Shown piece by piece: positions 17,560 to 25,664 of a DNA stretch of 64,000 bases. The position numbers were made by a program, and so were the translations under genes. The first letter of the stretch is position 1; the number at the start of each line of letters is the position of its first letter. The notes below the pieces were generated by a model. The model did no database searches, was not told where the DNA came from, and was given only the letters and a program-made list of their open reading frames with translations. Source of the stretch: G963422745 sp963422745 (GTDB lineage: Bacteria > Actinomycetota > Acidimicrobiia > Acidimicrobiales > Aldehydirespiratoraceae); contig OY730477.1 in the NCBI GenBank assembly GCA_963422745.1, positions 186,001-250,000 of the forward strand, written 5' to 3'.

Positions 17560-17650
17560 ACGACACGACAACCAACGCCGATACCGGGCAAGCTGTTGTT
17601 GGTCCTTCTCAGCGTCAATGCCTTGAGAACTAAGGCCCTCCAGCCACAAA

Positions 17651-19051
17651 ATGACACCAGAGCAGCCGATGCCCCAACCACAAATGACACCAGAGCAGCC
17701 GATGCCCCAACCACAAATGACTCCAGAGCAGCAGTACGTGCTGCGAACCGTTGAGGAGCGCGGGGTCCGGTTGATCCATCTTTGGTTCACCGACGTCTTA
17801 GGGCAGCTCAAGTCCGTTTCGACCTCACCCGCCGAGCTCGAAGGGGCCTTTGAGGACGGCATTCAGTTCGACGGCACCGCCATCGACGGATTCTCGCGAG
17901 TGCACGAGTCCGACGTGCTAGCCCGACCCGACGCCGCCACTTTCGAGATCTTGCCCTGGTCCGAAACCGCCGAGCCGGGCGGCAGGATGTTTTGTGACAT
18001 TGAGAACCTTGACGGGACACCATTCGAAGGAGATCCCCGCCAGATTCTTCGCCGCAACCTCGCAGCTGCACACCAGAACGGCTACTCCTTTTTTGCAGCT
18101 CCTGAGGTGGAGTATTTCTACTTCTCCAGCGGCGAACCAGGGACTCGACCAAAACCCTTGGACTGGGCAGGATATTTCGACCTCGCAACCGGTGACCTGT
18201 CAGGTGGGCTGCGGTATCGAACGATCCAGCTGATCGAAGCGATGGGCATCCCCATTGAGTACTCATTTCACGAGGACAGCCACAGCCAACACGAAATCGA
18301 TCTGCGCTACACCGAAGCATTGGACATGGCAGACAACGTGATGACTGTTCGTCTCGTTATCAAGAAGGTCGCTATGAACGCACACGTCTACGCCACTTTC
18401 ATGCCAAAGCCTCTCAACGGTGTGCAGGGATCGGGGATGCACACGCATCTCTCGTTGTTTGAAGGCGAACACAACGTGTTCCACGACCAAGAGGGCCCAT
18501 ACGGTATGTCTGAGATCGCCCGTCGGTTCACCGCAGGCCTGCTTCGCCACGCACGCGAGATCACAGCGGTAACCAACCAGCTCGTGAACAGCTACAAGCG
18601 GTTCGCCGAACCCTCAGAGGCCCCGCCTTATGTTGCTTGGGCCCGAAACAACCGTTCGGCTCTGGTACGGATACCGGTTCGGCGGCTAGGGAGTTCTGAG
18701 TCGGCCCGAGTCGAATACCGAGCAATCGACGGTGCCTGCAACCCTTATCTTGCCTACTCACTTTTGCTGGCCGCGGGACTGCAGGGAGTAACCGAGGGCT
18801 ATGAGCTTCCCGCAGAGACCGCTGCGAATCTGTTCGAGTTGACCGACCGTGAGCGGCGACAAAGAGGCGTGGAACCAATACCACGCTCACTGGACGAAGC
18901 ACTTGAGGAGATGGAGAAGTCCGAACTCGCCCGAAAGACCCTCGGTGACCACGTCTTCGAATGGTTTCTGCGCAACAAGCGGGCTGAGTGGTCGCAGTAC
19001 TGCGCGCAGGTAACCCCGTTCGAACTTGAACGATACCTACCTAGCTGGTGA
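17651..19051 (+). CDS. glnA: glutamine synthetase type I
   Basis: This GSI has 466 residues from the first ATG or 444 from the third. The beta-grasp domain is followed by FDGTAIDGFSRVHESDVL, and the catalytic part shows the APEVEYFYF motif and SGMHTHLSLFEG. The adenylylation-loop region reads NLFELTDRERRQRG without the Tyr of the GSI-beta site, so it is GSI-alpha-like and probably not adenylylated. A 33-base unit is repeated at the 5' end, giving ATG codons at 17651, 17684 and 17717 in one frame; the third best fits family length. None of the three has a clear Shine-Dalgarno. Confidence 0.93.
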   Translation: MTPEQPMPQPQMTPEQPMPQPQMTPEQQYVLRTVEERGVRLIHLWFTDVLGQLKSVSTSPAELEGAFEDGIQFDGTAIDGFSRVHESDVLARPDAATFEILPWSETAEPGGRMFCDIENLDGTPFEGDPRQILRRNLAAAHQNGYSFFAAPEVEYFYFSSGEPGTRPKPLDWAGYFDLATGDLSGGLRYRTIQLIEAMGIPIEYSFHEDSHSQHEIDLRYTEALDMADNVMTVRLVIKKVAMNAHVYATFMPKPLNGVQGSGMHTHLSLFEGEHNVFHDQEGPYGMSEIARRFTAGLLRHAREITAVTNQLVNSYKRFAEPSEAPPYVAWARNNRSALVRIPVRRLGSSESARVEYRAIDGACNPYLAYSLLLAAGLQGVTEGYELPAETAANLFELTDRERRQRGVEPIPRSLDEALEEMEKSELARKTLGDHVFEWFLRNKRAEWSQYCAQVTPFELERYLPSW

Positions 19052-19148
19052 TCTGATATATGCCCCGGAGATCAAACCGATCCTTGCCGTTCCGGAATTT
19101 CTATGGGAAAGACAGCAGGAAGGCCCTTGACCAGGCGAGGGCAAGGCG

Positions 19149-19835
19149 ATGACCAAGAAATCCATTGATCCGTTGATTGTCTACCCAGACCCGGCCCCGC
19201 CCGAGCTGGCACGTACCCTGGACATGGGTGGCTGGGTTTGGAAGGCAGCCGAGGATCCCGAGTCCGCTCGGTTGCAAGGCCCTGTTACGGGCTGGACCGC
19301 GGCGGTGATCGTGGCGGGTTCAGACCCTGAGGATGCATGGCGATTCTGTCGGGCCGTGCAAGCGGGTGATATCAACGCCGGTTCGGTTCTGCTGCTCTTA
19401 AACGGCGGGCAGCTCCTCGGACTTGACTCCGATGAGGATCTGTTTGATGACTTCTGCTTGTATCCGTTTCATCCTGTCGAGTTTGAGGCGCGGCTCAGGC
19501 ACCTGCTTCGGCGTGGCGGGTCGATCGAAAGCTCCGATGTGATTGAGCATGGCCAACTGGTGATGAACTTGGAGTCGTATCGAGCACTTATCGGGGGACG
19601 GCCGCTTGATCTCACCTACATGGAATACGAGCTGCTTAAGTTTCTTGCCTCGCATCCCGGCAAGGTGTTCACCCGTGAAACGCTGCTGAGCCGAGTATGG
19701 GGGTACGAGTACTTTGGCGGTGCTAGAACCGTTGACGTTCATGTACGGCGACTGCGGGCCAAACTGGGAGAGGAGCACGCCAACCTCATACAGACCGTAC
19801 GCTCCGTGGGGTACATATTCCGAACCGGTCGCTGA
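19149..19835 (+). CDS. glnR: GlnR-like OmpR-family regulator
   Basis: This 228-residue protein has a degenerate receiver and a C-terminal winged helix. The winged helix (LDLTYMEYELLKFLASHPGK, then RVWGYEYFGGARTVDVHVRR) is very close to the DNA-binding part of actinobacterial GlnR. In the receiver the normal phosphorylation strand reads AAVIVAGSDPED, with no Asp at the acceptor position, consistent with an orphan regulator that senses without phosphorylation. It follows glnA by 97 bases on the same strand and would control glnA, glnII and other nitrogen genes. A GGCGAGGGCAAGG tract precedes the ATG. Confidence 0.85.
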   Translation: MTKKSIDPLIVYPDPAPPELARTLDMGGWVWKAAEDPESARLQGPVTGWTAAVIVAGSDPEDAWRFCRAVQAGDINAGSVLLLLNGGQLLGLDSDEDLFDDFCLYPFHPVEFEARLRHLLRRGGSIESSDVIEHGQLVMNLESYRALIGGRPLDLTYMEYELLKFLASHPGKVFTRETLLSRVWGYEYFGGARTVDVHVRRLRAKLGEEHANLIQTVRSVGYIFRTGR

Positions 19836-19967
19836 GTTCGCGTGCTTGCGGGCAGTAGGTAGGCCAAGTCGTTGCGTAGCGGCTTCGAGCCAATAGCTCG
19901 CGAACAGCCACACCGTGAAGCGGCCGATTGTCGGTCACGACCCGCTGAAAGCCGTAGCCGCAGTAGC

Positions 19968-20000
19968 GCCAACCTCGACTACCCGCCAACCTCAACTACC
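19968..20000. repeat. 16-base direct repeat downstream of glnR
   Basis: GCCAACCTCGACTACC at 19968-19983 is followed 17 bases later by the same sequence with one change (19985-20000). It lies at the end of the 160-base convergent gap between glnR and the small membrane gene, touching that gene's stop. Confidence 0.75.
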
Positions 20001-20187
20001 TGTAGGGATCGCCTTTTGACAGCACCAGGTACTCGTTGGGTGCGCCGTCGGCATCGGTGTTGTCGTGGTCGCTGCTGCGTCCCAGCATCTCGCCGAGCAA
20101 ACCCGCCAAGACGGACATCGTAAACAGTACCGCTACCGGCATCACCACGACGAGCAAAACAATGATCGCGATGCCACCGAGGTCCAT
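19996..20187 (-). CDS. small membrane protein of unknown function
   Basis: This 63-residue protein has one long hydrophobic helix (AIIVLLVVVMPVAVLFTMSV) followed by a second weakly hydrophobic stretch and a hydrophilic acidic tail that ends NEYLVLSKGDPYR. The tail has the look of a conserved cytoplasmic end. I do not recognise the family. It stands alone between glnR (convergent) and the 2Fe-2S/molybdopterin gene. Confidence 0.7.
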   Translation of the reverse strand: MDLGGIAIIVLLVVVMPVAVLFTMSVLAGLLGEMLGRSSDHDNTDADGAPNEYLVLSKGDPYR

Positions 20188-20310
20188 CGCCCGATTATGT
20201 CAGATTCTTCGGCGTCGCGGCGAAATCACATAGGCGATTCGGGATTGCCGAACGTGCCACGCTAATCCGCCTGCGGCACGCAAGCAGGTTGGTTCAACCG
20301 CGGGTCCGGT

Positions 20311-21957
20311 TCACCGGGCGGGCCATTCAGCGGGACAACCACGAGCCAACCAAGCGGCGGATGCCACCGCGGCGAAGACCGCCTCGCTGCCGTTTACCGT
20401 AGGTCCGTCGTCGGGTTCGATCGTCACCCGAATCGTCGGAGTGTCCACGGCGCGCAGGATCCCAAACGAGCGCAAGGTCAGGTCATGGATCTCGCCGTTT
20501 TCGTCAACGCCGAGCGACTCGCTGGTGACCAGACCCAGGCCCATATGTGCAGCCCCGGTGCAGTAAGAGCGCAACACTGTCTCATCAAGCGGGTCACCGC
20601 AACGGACCCAAACGTCGACCGATCCATCAGCGGAGATCGATGCGCTGGCAGCACCACCGCCGGGTGCGGTGATCCAGCCAACCTCACCTCGCAGCGCCGC
20701 AGCCATCGCTTCCATTTCGAGCCAGCCAGCACCGCGGATGTCCACGGCGGTGGGTGGACCCGCAATCTCAACCTCAACTACATGAACTCCAGGAGCTACC
20801 GCACCAATGACCTGGCGAATGCCCGGCGTGCGAGCAACGCGCACCACGCCGCTGCCGTCCGCTCTTAGGCCAGCTGCCAATGGTGGACGTTTGGGGCCTC
20901 TCCGCACAGCGTCAATGCGGCTATAGAGCACCCTTACCGGTTGTTGGTATCGGTCTGCCAGCATCCGGGCTGCGTCTGTGACCCGCGACGCACGCTTCGC
21001 TCCAAACGCCCCACCGTTTGCCAACGGGGATGCCGGTCTCCCCCCGGGTTCACACCAGGATGCGTCGGTCTCGAGGTAGCCCGGCTCAACCCATGAGGTC
21101 TGCAAGCTCAGTGCCCACTCACCGGCGGGCAGTGCAATAGGCGGGCCGAAAACCGCTGTGGTGTGTCGGGCCTGGTTCCCGGCGGCAAGCCGTAGCGCCT
21201 CAGCGCGCGTCGGGGCAACAACCCAACCATCACCTGAGGCTGCGGCGAACAATGCATCGGTGGGTGCGGTGTCGTCCGCGAATCCACCCTGCCCAAGGGC
21301 CACGTGCGGCCCAACCTGCTGTGTCACCCCGCCTTCGAGTTCGGCGCGCAATTCCGATGCACGCGCCGCAGTTTCGTTTGCCAGGCTGGCGTTGCGTACT
21401 GCGACCTTGACCCCAACCTCAACCCTTGCACTAACTTCCACCCCGGAATTGGGTTTGGCATCTGAATCGGGCTTCGGGTCAACCAACCCGGACCCGAACC
21501 TTTCCCACGCATCAATCACTGGCTGCCAGCCAGTGCATCGACAAAGGTGTGCAAGAAGCGCTTTGGCGGCCGCTTCGCGATCGTGGTGATCGGCTCCGGT
21601 TGCGCGCAGTCCCTCGAAACGACAGATGATGCCAGGAGTGCAGAAGCCGCACTGGCTCCCTCCGGTCGCGGCGAAGGCGTCGGCCCAGGCACCAGCAACG
21701 TTGGGATCAAACCCTTCAACAGTGATGATCGCCTTGCCGCGAAGACGCCGCACAGGTGTCACGCACGACACACGCGGCCGACCGTCAACCAGCACGGTGC
21801 AGCAACCGCACTGACCCTGTGGCGAACAGCCATCCTTCACCGACAGCACCAATGCCTGAAAGCGGAGCACATCCAGGAGTGTCAACGATCGGTCCCCAAC
21901 CGTGACGGCCTGTCCGTTAACGGTGATCTCCAGCGTGTCGGAGTGATCGTCTGGCAC
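20311..21957 (-). CDS. 2Fe-2S ferredoxin domain fused to a reduced molybdopterin-dehydrogenase domain
   Basis: This 548-residue protein belongs to the xanthine dehydrogenase superfamily. Residues 1-80 are a plant-type 2Fe-2S domain (CSPQGQCGCC at 44-53 and C65). Residues 85-155 are the second 2Fe-2S domain (SQCGFCTPGI with C103 and C106; HLCRCTGW with C139 and C141). The rest resembles a shortened molybdopterin-binding subunit: LANGGAFGAKR matches the GGxFGGK turn, and the end NGSEAVFAAVASAA matches the region of the catalytic Glu. Much of the normal 750-residue large subunit is missing and no FAD subunit is adjacent. It may be a one-chain enzyme, a partner of the CoxL-like protein at 36-38 kb, or a scaffold. 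Confidence 0.75.
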   Translation of the reverse strand: MPDDHSDTLEITVNGQAVTVGDRSLTLLDVLRFQALVLSVKDGCSPQGQCGCCTVLVDGRPRVSCVTPVRRLRGKAIITVEGFDPNVAGAWADAFAATGGSQCGFCTPGIICRFEGLRATGADHHDREAAAKALLAHLCRCTGWQPVIDAWERFGSGLVDPKPDSDAKPNSGVEVSARVEVGVKVAVRNASLANETAARASELRAELEGGVTQQVGPHVALGQGGFADDTAPTDALFAAASGDGWVVAPTRAEALRLAAGNQARHTTAVFGPPIALPAGEWALSLQTSWVEPGYLETDASWCEPGGRPASPLANGGAFGAKRASRVTDAARMLADRYQQPVRVLYSRIDAVRRGPKRPPLAAGLRADGSGVVRVARTPGIRQVIGAVAPGVHVVEVEIAGPPTAVDIRGAGWLEMEAMAAALRGEVGWITAPGGGAASASISADGSVDVWVRCGDPLDETVLRSYCTGAAHMGLGLVTSESLGVDENGEIHDLTLRSFGILRAVDTPTIRVTIEPDDGPTVNGSEAVFAAVASAAWLARGCPAEWPAR

Positions 21958-22163
21958 CGGTACCAGGTTACGTTCCGCCAGGCGACTCCGAACGGCCCGC
22001 CAAAATCAACTGACCGTGCCCTACACCGACCTCAATCAACCCACATCACGCGGCGCGATCCACACAACCAACATCGCAAGATTGGAGCAGCTTTCGTGTT
22101 TAGCCGCGGCCCACGGCCGTGCGATCAGTACACCAAACCAAAGCGACCGGCTAGCTAGAAGAA

Positions 22164-22484
22164 TCAGCTAAACGACTGGCCACAACCGCAGGTTCGTTGA
22201 GCGTTCGGGTTATCAATTGAGAACCCGGCGTCTGTTAGACCGTCGCGGTAATCCAGTGTGGCACCTTCCAGCAACATCGCCGAGGATTGGTCAACAATCA
22301 CATCAACGGAGCCATACTTGGCCGTAACGTCATCGTCGTCGCGGTCCGTATCAAAGTACATCTCATACGAAAAGCCACTGCAACCACCGGGGCGTACCGC
22401 GACCCTTAGGGCAAGTCCCTCCTCGGATTCGGATGTGAGCAGTTCGTCTACCTTTGAGGCCGCAGAATCCGTGAGCATAATCAT
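22164..22484 (-). CDS. erpA: ErpA/IscA-type iron-sulfur cluster insertion protein
   Basis: This 106-residue A-type carrier hands Fe-S clusters to apoproteins. The three cluster cysteines are present: one in RPGGCSGFSYEM near residue 35 and two in RTCGCGQSF near the C-terminus. The ATG at 22484 has a GAGGAGAA Shine-Dalgarno. It is divergent from mrp, another Fe-S carrier gene, across 86 bases, and lies beside the 2Fe-2S fusion gene, so this is a small Fe-S neighbourhood. Confidence 0.94.
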   Translation of the reverse strand: MIMLTDSAASKVDELLTSESEEGLALRVAVRPGGCSGFSYEMYFDTDRDDDDVTAKYGSVDVIVDQSSAMLLEGATLDYRDGLTDAGFSIDNPNAQRTCGCGQSFS

Positions 22485-22570
22485 CTTGACTTCTCCTCGA
22501 TTGTCGGGCGGAAAACCCGCATGCCGTCAACGGTAAGCATCCTATCGTTGAAGATCCCTATCCTACGATC

Positions 22571-23749
22571 GTGACCGTCACCGCAGCACTGCCGACCACC
22601 GAACACGTCATGGCGATGCTCCGCGGCGTGATTGATCCAGAACTCGGCAGCGACATCGTCGAGTTGGGAATGGCCAAGAGCGCCCAAGTGGACGACTCAG
22701 GTGTGATTCGCCTCGAAATTGCATTGACCACCTCAGGTTGTCCGCTACGGGCGCAGATCCAGCGAGATATCAGAAACCGACTCGTCTCGCTGCCTGGCGT
22801 TACCCGGGTGCAAATCAACTGGAGCGAGTTGACCCCCACCGAACGTTCCGAGGCGATGGCCCGAGCCCGATTCAACGTGAGCCGGGACGCCCCCAGCACG
22901 GCGGTACCGCCGACAGCAAAGGTGCTGATGATTGCCTCCGGAAAGGGTGGCGTCGGCAAGTCGTCTGTCACCACGAACGTGGCGGCAGCGCTGGCCGTGC
23001 TGGGTTACAGAGTCGGTGTGATGGACGCGGACATTTGGGGTTTCTCGGTTCCTCGGATGCTGGGCGTTGATGGTGACCTGATCGCGATGGAGGGCAAAAT
23101 CCAGCCGATCATTCGGCGATTCGGCGAAGGACGCTTGGAGATCGTCTCGATGGGGTTCCTCGTCGAGCAGGAAGACTCGGCTTTGATGTGGCGTGGGCTG
23201 ATGCTCAACCGGGCGGTTCAGCATTTCTGTCAGGACGTTGACTGGTCCGAGGATCTGGACTATCTGCTGATCGACATGCCACCGGGAACCGGTGACGTCC
23301 AGATGGGTTTGGCGAAGATGTTGCCACGAGCGGAGATGTTGATCGTTACCACCCCAGCGCTCAACGCCCAGAAAGTTGCAGCCCGGATCGCCGATATGGG
23401 ACACAAGAACTACCTGCGAATCGTCGGCGTGATCGAGAACATGACGGAGTTCGTCGCGGCCGACGGGAGCCGTCACAGCCTGTTCGGGTCTGGGGGTGGT
23501 CAGCAACTAGCCGATGCGATCGGGGCTCCGCTGCTGGGACGTGTCCCGATCGAAGCGGCAGTGTCCGAAGGTGGCGACACAGGTGAGCCCGCAGTGCTCG
23601 GCGAGGGTGCCGCATCCGATGCGCTACGCGCGATCGCCCAAGCCATAGCCGACGAGTACGTACCACCAGTTGAGATGGCCGGTTGTTCGGCCCGGATGCT
23701 TGATGCGGCTGTACAAGCTCTCGACAAGATGGACGCGGAGGCCGGTTGA
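22571..23749 (+). CDS. mrp: Mrp/NBP35-family iron-sulfur carrier ATPase
   Basis: This 392-residue protein starts at a GTG. An N-terminal MIP18 (DUF59) domain (MLRGVIDPELGSDIVELGM) is followed by a P-loop ATPase with the deviant Walker A GKGGVGKSS near residues 119-127 and the DADIWGFSVPRMLG box. The CxxC that binds a bridging cluster in many homologues is not obvious in the ATPase part. The protein is thought to assemble or deliver 4Fe-4S clusters. It is divergent from erpA. Confidence 0.92.
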   Translation: MTVTAALPTTEHVMAMLRGVIDPELGSDIVELGMAKSAQVDDSGVIRLEIALTTSGCPLRAQIQRDIRNRLVSLPGVTRVQINWSELTPTERSEAMARARFNVSRDAPSTAVPPTAKVLMIASGKGGVGKSSVTTNVAAALAVLGYRVGVMDADIWGFSVPRMLGVDGDLIAMEGKIQPIIRRFGEGRLEIVSMGFLVEQEDSALMWRGLMLNRAVQHFCQDVDWSEDLDYLLIDMPPGTGDVQMGLAKMLPRAEMLIVTTPALNAQKVAARIADMGHKNYLRIVGVIENMTEFVAADGSRHSLFGSGGGQQLADAIGAPLLGRVPIEAAVSEGGDTGEPAVLGEGAASDALRAIAQAIADEYVPPVEMAGCSARMLDAAVQALDKMDAEAG

Positions 23750-23799
23750 GAGCTACCGCTCCGATCAGCTCCCGCCGAACCGTCGTCTGAGCGCCTTGC

Positions 23800-24261
23800 T
23801 TAGCTCCCGGATGTGATTTGCGGGCCTGATTCGTCGTCGGGTGGTTGATGTCTTACTTCGCCGACATCAACCACGTGTGTTGTGGTGCCCATCGTACCAA
23901 ACACACGGCTTCGGAACCTGCGAATCAGTGCCTTGCGTACCACTACCCGGGTAGGGAAGAACAAAAGCAGCAACCCGACTGAGTCAGTGAGAAAACCCGG
24001 AGTCAGCATGAGCGCCCCTGCGATGGCCACAAGAAGACCGTCAACGATTTCAGCAGTTGGGCTCTCCCCCGCGCTCAGGCGTTGTTGTATGCGAAAGATC
24101 AGGCCGAGCCCTTCGCGGCGCACCATCCAAGCGCCCACAAGGCTGATCAAGATCACCAGTCCTATCGTCTCAAAGCCACCCAGAACCTGGCCGACCTGGA
24201 CGATGATGAAGATCTCCACGATCGGCACTATCAAGATCATCAAGAAGACAATGCCGAACAC
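23800..24261 (-). CDS. fxsA: FxsA family membrane protein
   Basis: This 153-residue protein with a GTG start has three to four hydrophobic segments. The typical FxsA core is visible: IVEIFIIVQVGQVLGGFETI, then GAWMVRREGL and GALMLTPGFLTDSVGLLLLF. FxsA of E. coli eases exclusion of phage T7 when overproduced; its normal role is unknown. The C-terminal tail is polar. It is convergent with mrp, with 50 bases between the stops. Confidence 0.9.
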   Translation of the reverse strand: MFGIVFLMILIVPIVEIFIIVQVGQVLGGFETIGLVILISLVGAWMVRREGLGLIFRIQQRLSAGESPTAEIVDGLLVAIAGALMLTPGFLTDSVGLLLLFFPTRVVVRKALIRRFRSRVFGTMGTTTHVVDVGEVRHQPPDDESGPQITSGS

Positions 24262-24273
24262 ACCGACATCCTA

Positions 24274-24370
24274 GAGCACTGTTGATTCGAGCGGGCGGTC
24301 GCTGACAGCAGGATCATCACGGCTAGCCGCGTCGGCGGTGAGCACTGTTGATTCGAAGGTGCGGTCGCTG
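24274..24370. repeat. 31-base direct repeat between fxsA and selA
   Basis: Bases 24274-24304 and 24340-24370 share 28 of 31 positions, with identical first 17 bases (GAGCACTGTTGATTCGA); the starts are 66 bases apart. The pair fills the divergent fxsA-selA gap and so overlaps any promoter of selA. Confidence 0.85.
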
Positions 24371-24404
24371 CAGGGCCGGCGCAAGGATCTAGGATCGCAA
24401 GACG

Positions 24405-25661
24405 GTGAATGCCGATCGTCCTCCTTCAATCGACAAGCTGGCCCGCTCGATGGCAGATCTGGGGCTTCCTCACCCGATCCTTGTGGCAGCAGCCCGAACG
24501 GCCGTCGCGGCCGGGAATGCCCATGAGGCCCGCCACATCGCCGTCACCATGAAGCGCAACATGCTGCGCCCGGTGATCAATGGCACGGGCACGCTGTTGC
24601 ACACAAACCTCGGCCGGTCACCACACCAGTGGGTGCAGACCGAGGACTACACAAACGTTGAATTCAATCTTGAGACCGGTGACCGCGGCTCACGCATGGC
24701 CGGCGTCGGAGCGATGATCGCCCAAACGTGTGGCGCAGACGACGCCTTGGTGGTCAACAATTGTGCCGCCGCTGTGTTGTTGGTATTGGCCGCGTTGGCC
24801 GAAGGAACTGACGTTGTGGTTTCTCGGGGCGAACTCGTTGAGATTGGTGGTGGTTTCCGAATTCCCGACGTCATGGAACGTTCCGGCGCTCGTCTTATCG
24901 CAGTGGGTACCACGAATCGCACCCGTAGCGCCGATTTCGTAGCCGCCATCGCACACCCAGCCAACAATGTTTCGTCCATTTTGAAGGTGCACCAATCGAA
25001 CTATCGGATCGTGGGCTTCACCGAGGCTCCCTCATTGCCAGACTTGGCGCGTCTAGGTCCTCCGCTGGTGGCCGACATCGGCTCGGGCCTGTTGGATTCG
25101 CGTTGTCCCTGGCTAAGAGGTGGCCCACCGAACTGGCTCAATGGTGAGCCAGCGGCACGCCAAAGCCTCCGCGCAGGCGCGGCACTGGTCACGTTCTCAT
25201 GCGACAAACTCTTCGGTGGACCCCAGGCCGGTGTCATTGCCGGCGATGCCGAGATGGTTGCGCGTTGCGCGAGACATCCGCTTGCCAGGGCCTTACGCCC
25301 CGGCTCGCTGGTGCTCGGGGCGCTACAGGCAACGGTGCTCAGCTACCTTCGCGGTGACGGCGAGTCCATCCCGTTTTGGCGCATGGCCACCATCGGCGTG
25401 GGCGAACTCAAAGAACGTGCCCAGGCGATAGGGGTCGGCACGGTTATGGAGACGACATCAACACCGGGTGGTGGTACCCTTCCCGGGGTTGAGATCCCTT
25501 CGGTGGCGGTCGCGGTCGCAGGAGACCGCCGCAGAGAACTACGAGCCCGGCCACGTCCGATCGTGGCCCGTGTTGTTGACGGATGGACGTTGATCGATTT
25601 GCGGACCGTTCTTCATAGCGACGACGACGAGATTGCGGCCGCTATCGCCGCGCTGGATTGA
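24405..25661 (+). CDS. selA: L-seryl-tRNA(Sec) selenium transferase
   Basis: SelA converts Ser-tRNA(Sec) to Sec-tRNA(Sec) using selenophosphate and PLP. The 418 residues are somewhat shorter than E. coli SelA (463). The PLP lysine is K268 in TFSCDKLFGGPQAG; the substrate-pocket sequences INGTGTLLHTNLGRSP and ETGDRGSR are present. The start is GTG at 24405. selB follows after 3 bases, so they form an operon, and tRNA-Sec lies 12 kb upstream. selD, which makes selenophosphate, is not in the window. Confidence 0.95.
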   Translation: MNADRPPSIDKLARSMADLGLPHPILVAAARTAVAAGNAHEARHIAVTMKRNMLRPVINGTGTLLHTNLGRSPHQWVQTEDYTNVEFNLETGDRGSRMAGVGAMIAQTCGADDALVVNNCAAAVLLVLAALAEGTDVVVSRGELVEIGGGFRIPDVMERSGARLIAVGTTNRTRSADFVAAIAHPANNVSSILKVHQSNYRIVGFTEAPSLPDLARLGPPLVADIGSGLLDSRCPWLRGGPPNWLNGEPAARQSLRAGAALVTFSCDKLFGGPQAGVIAGDAEMVARCARHPLARALRPGSLVLGALQATVLSYLRGDGESIPFWRMATIGVGELKERAQAIGVGTVMETTSTPGGGTLPGVEIPSVAVAVAGDRRRELRARPRPIVARVVDGWTLIDLRTVLHSDDDEIAAAIAALD

Positions 25662-25664
25662 CGC

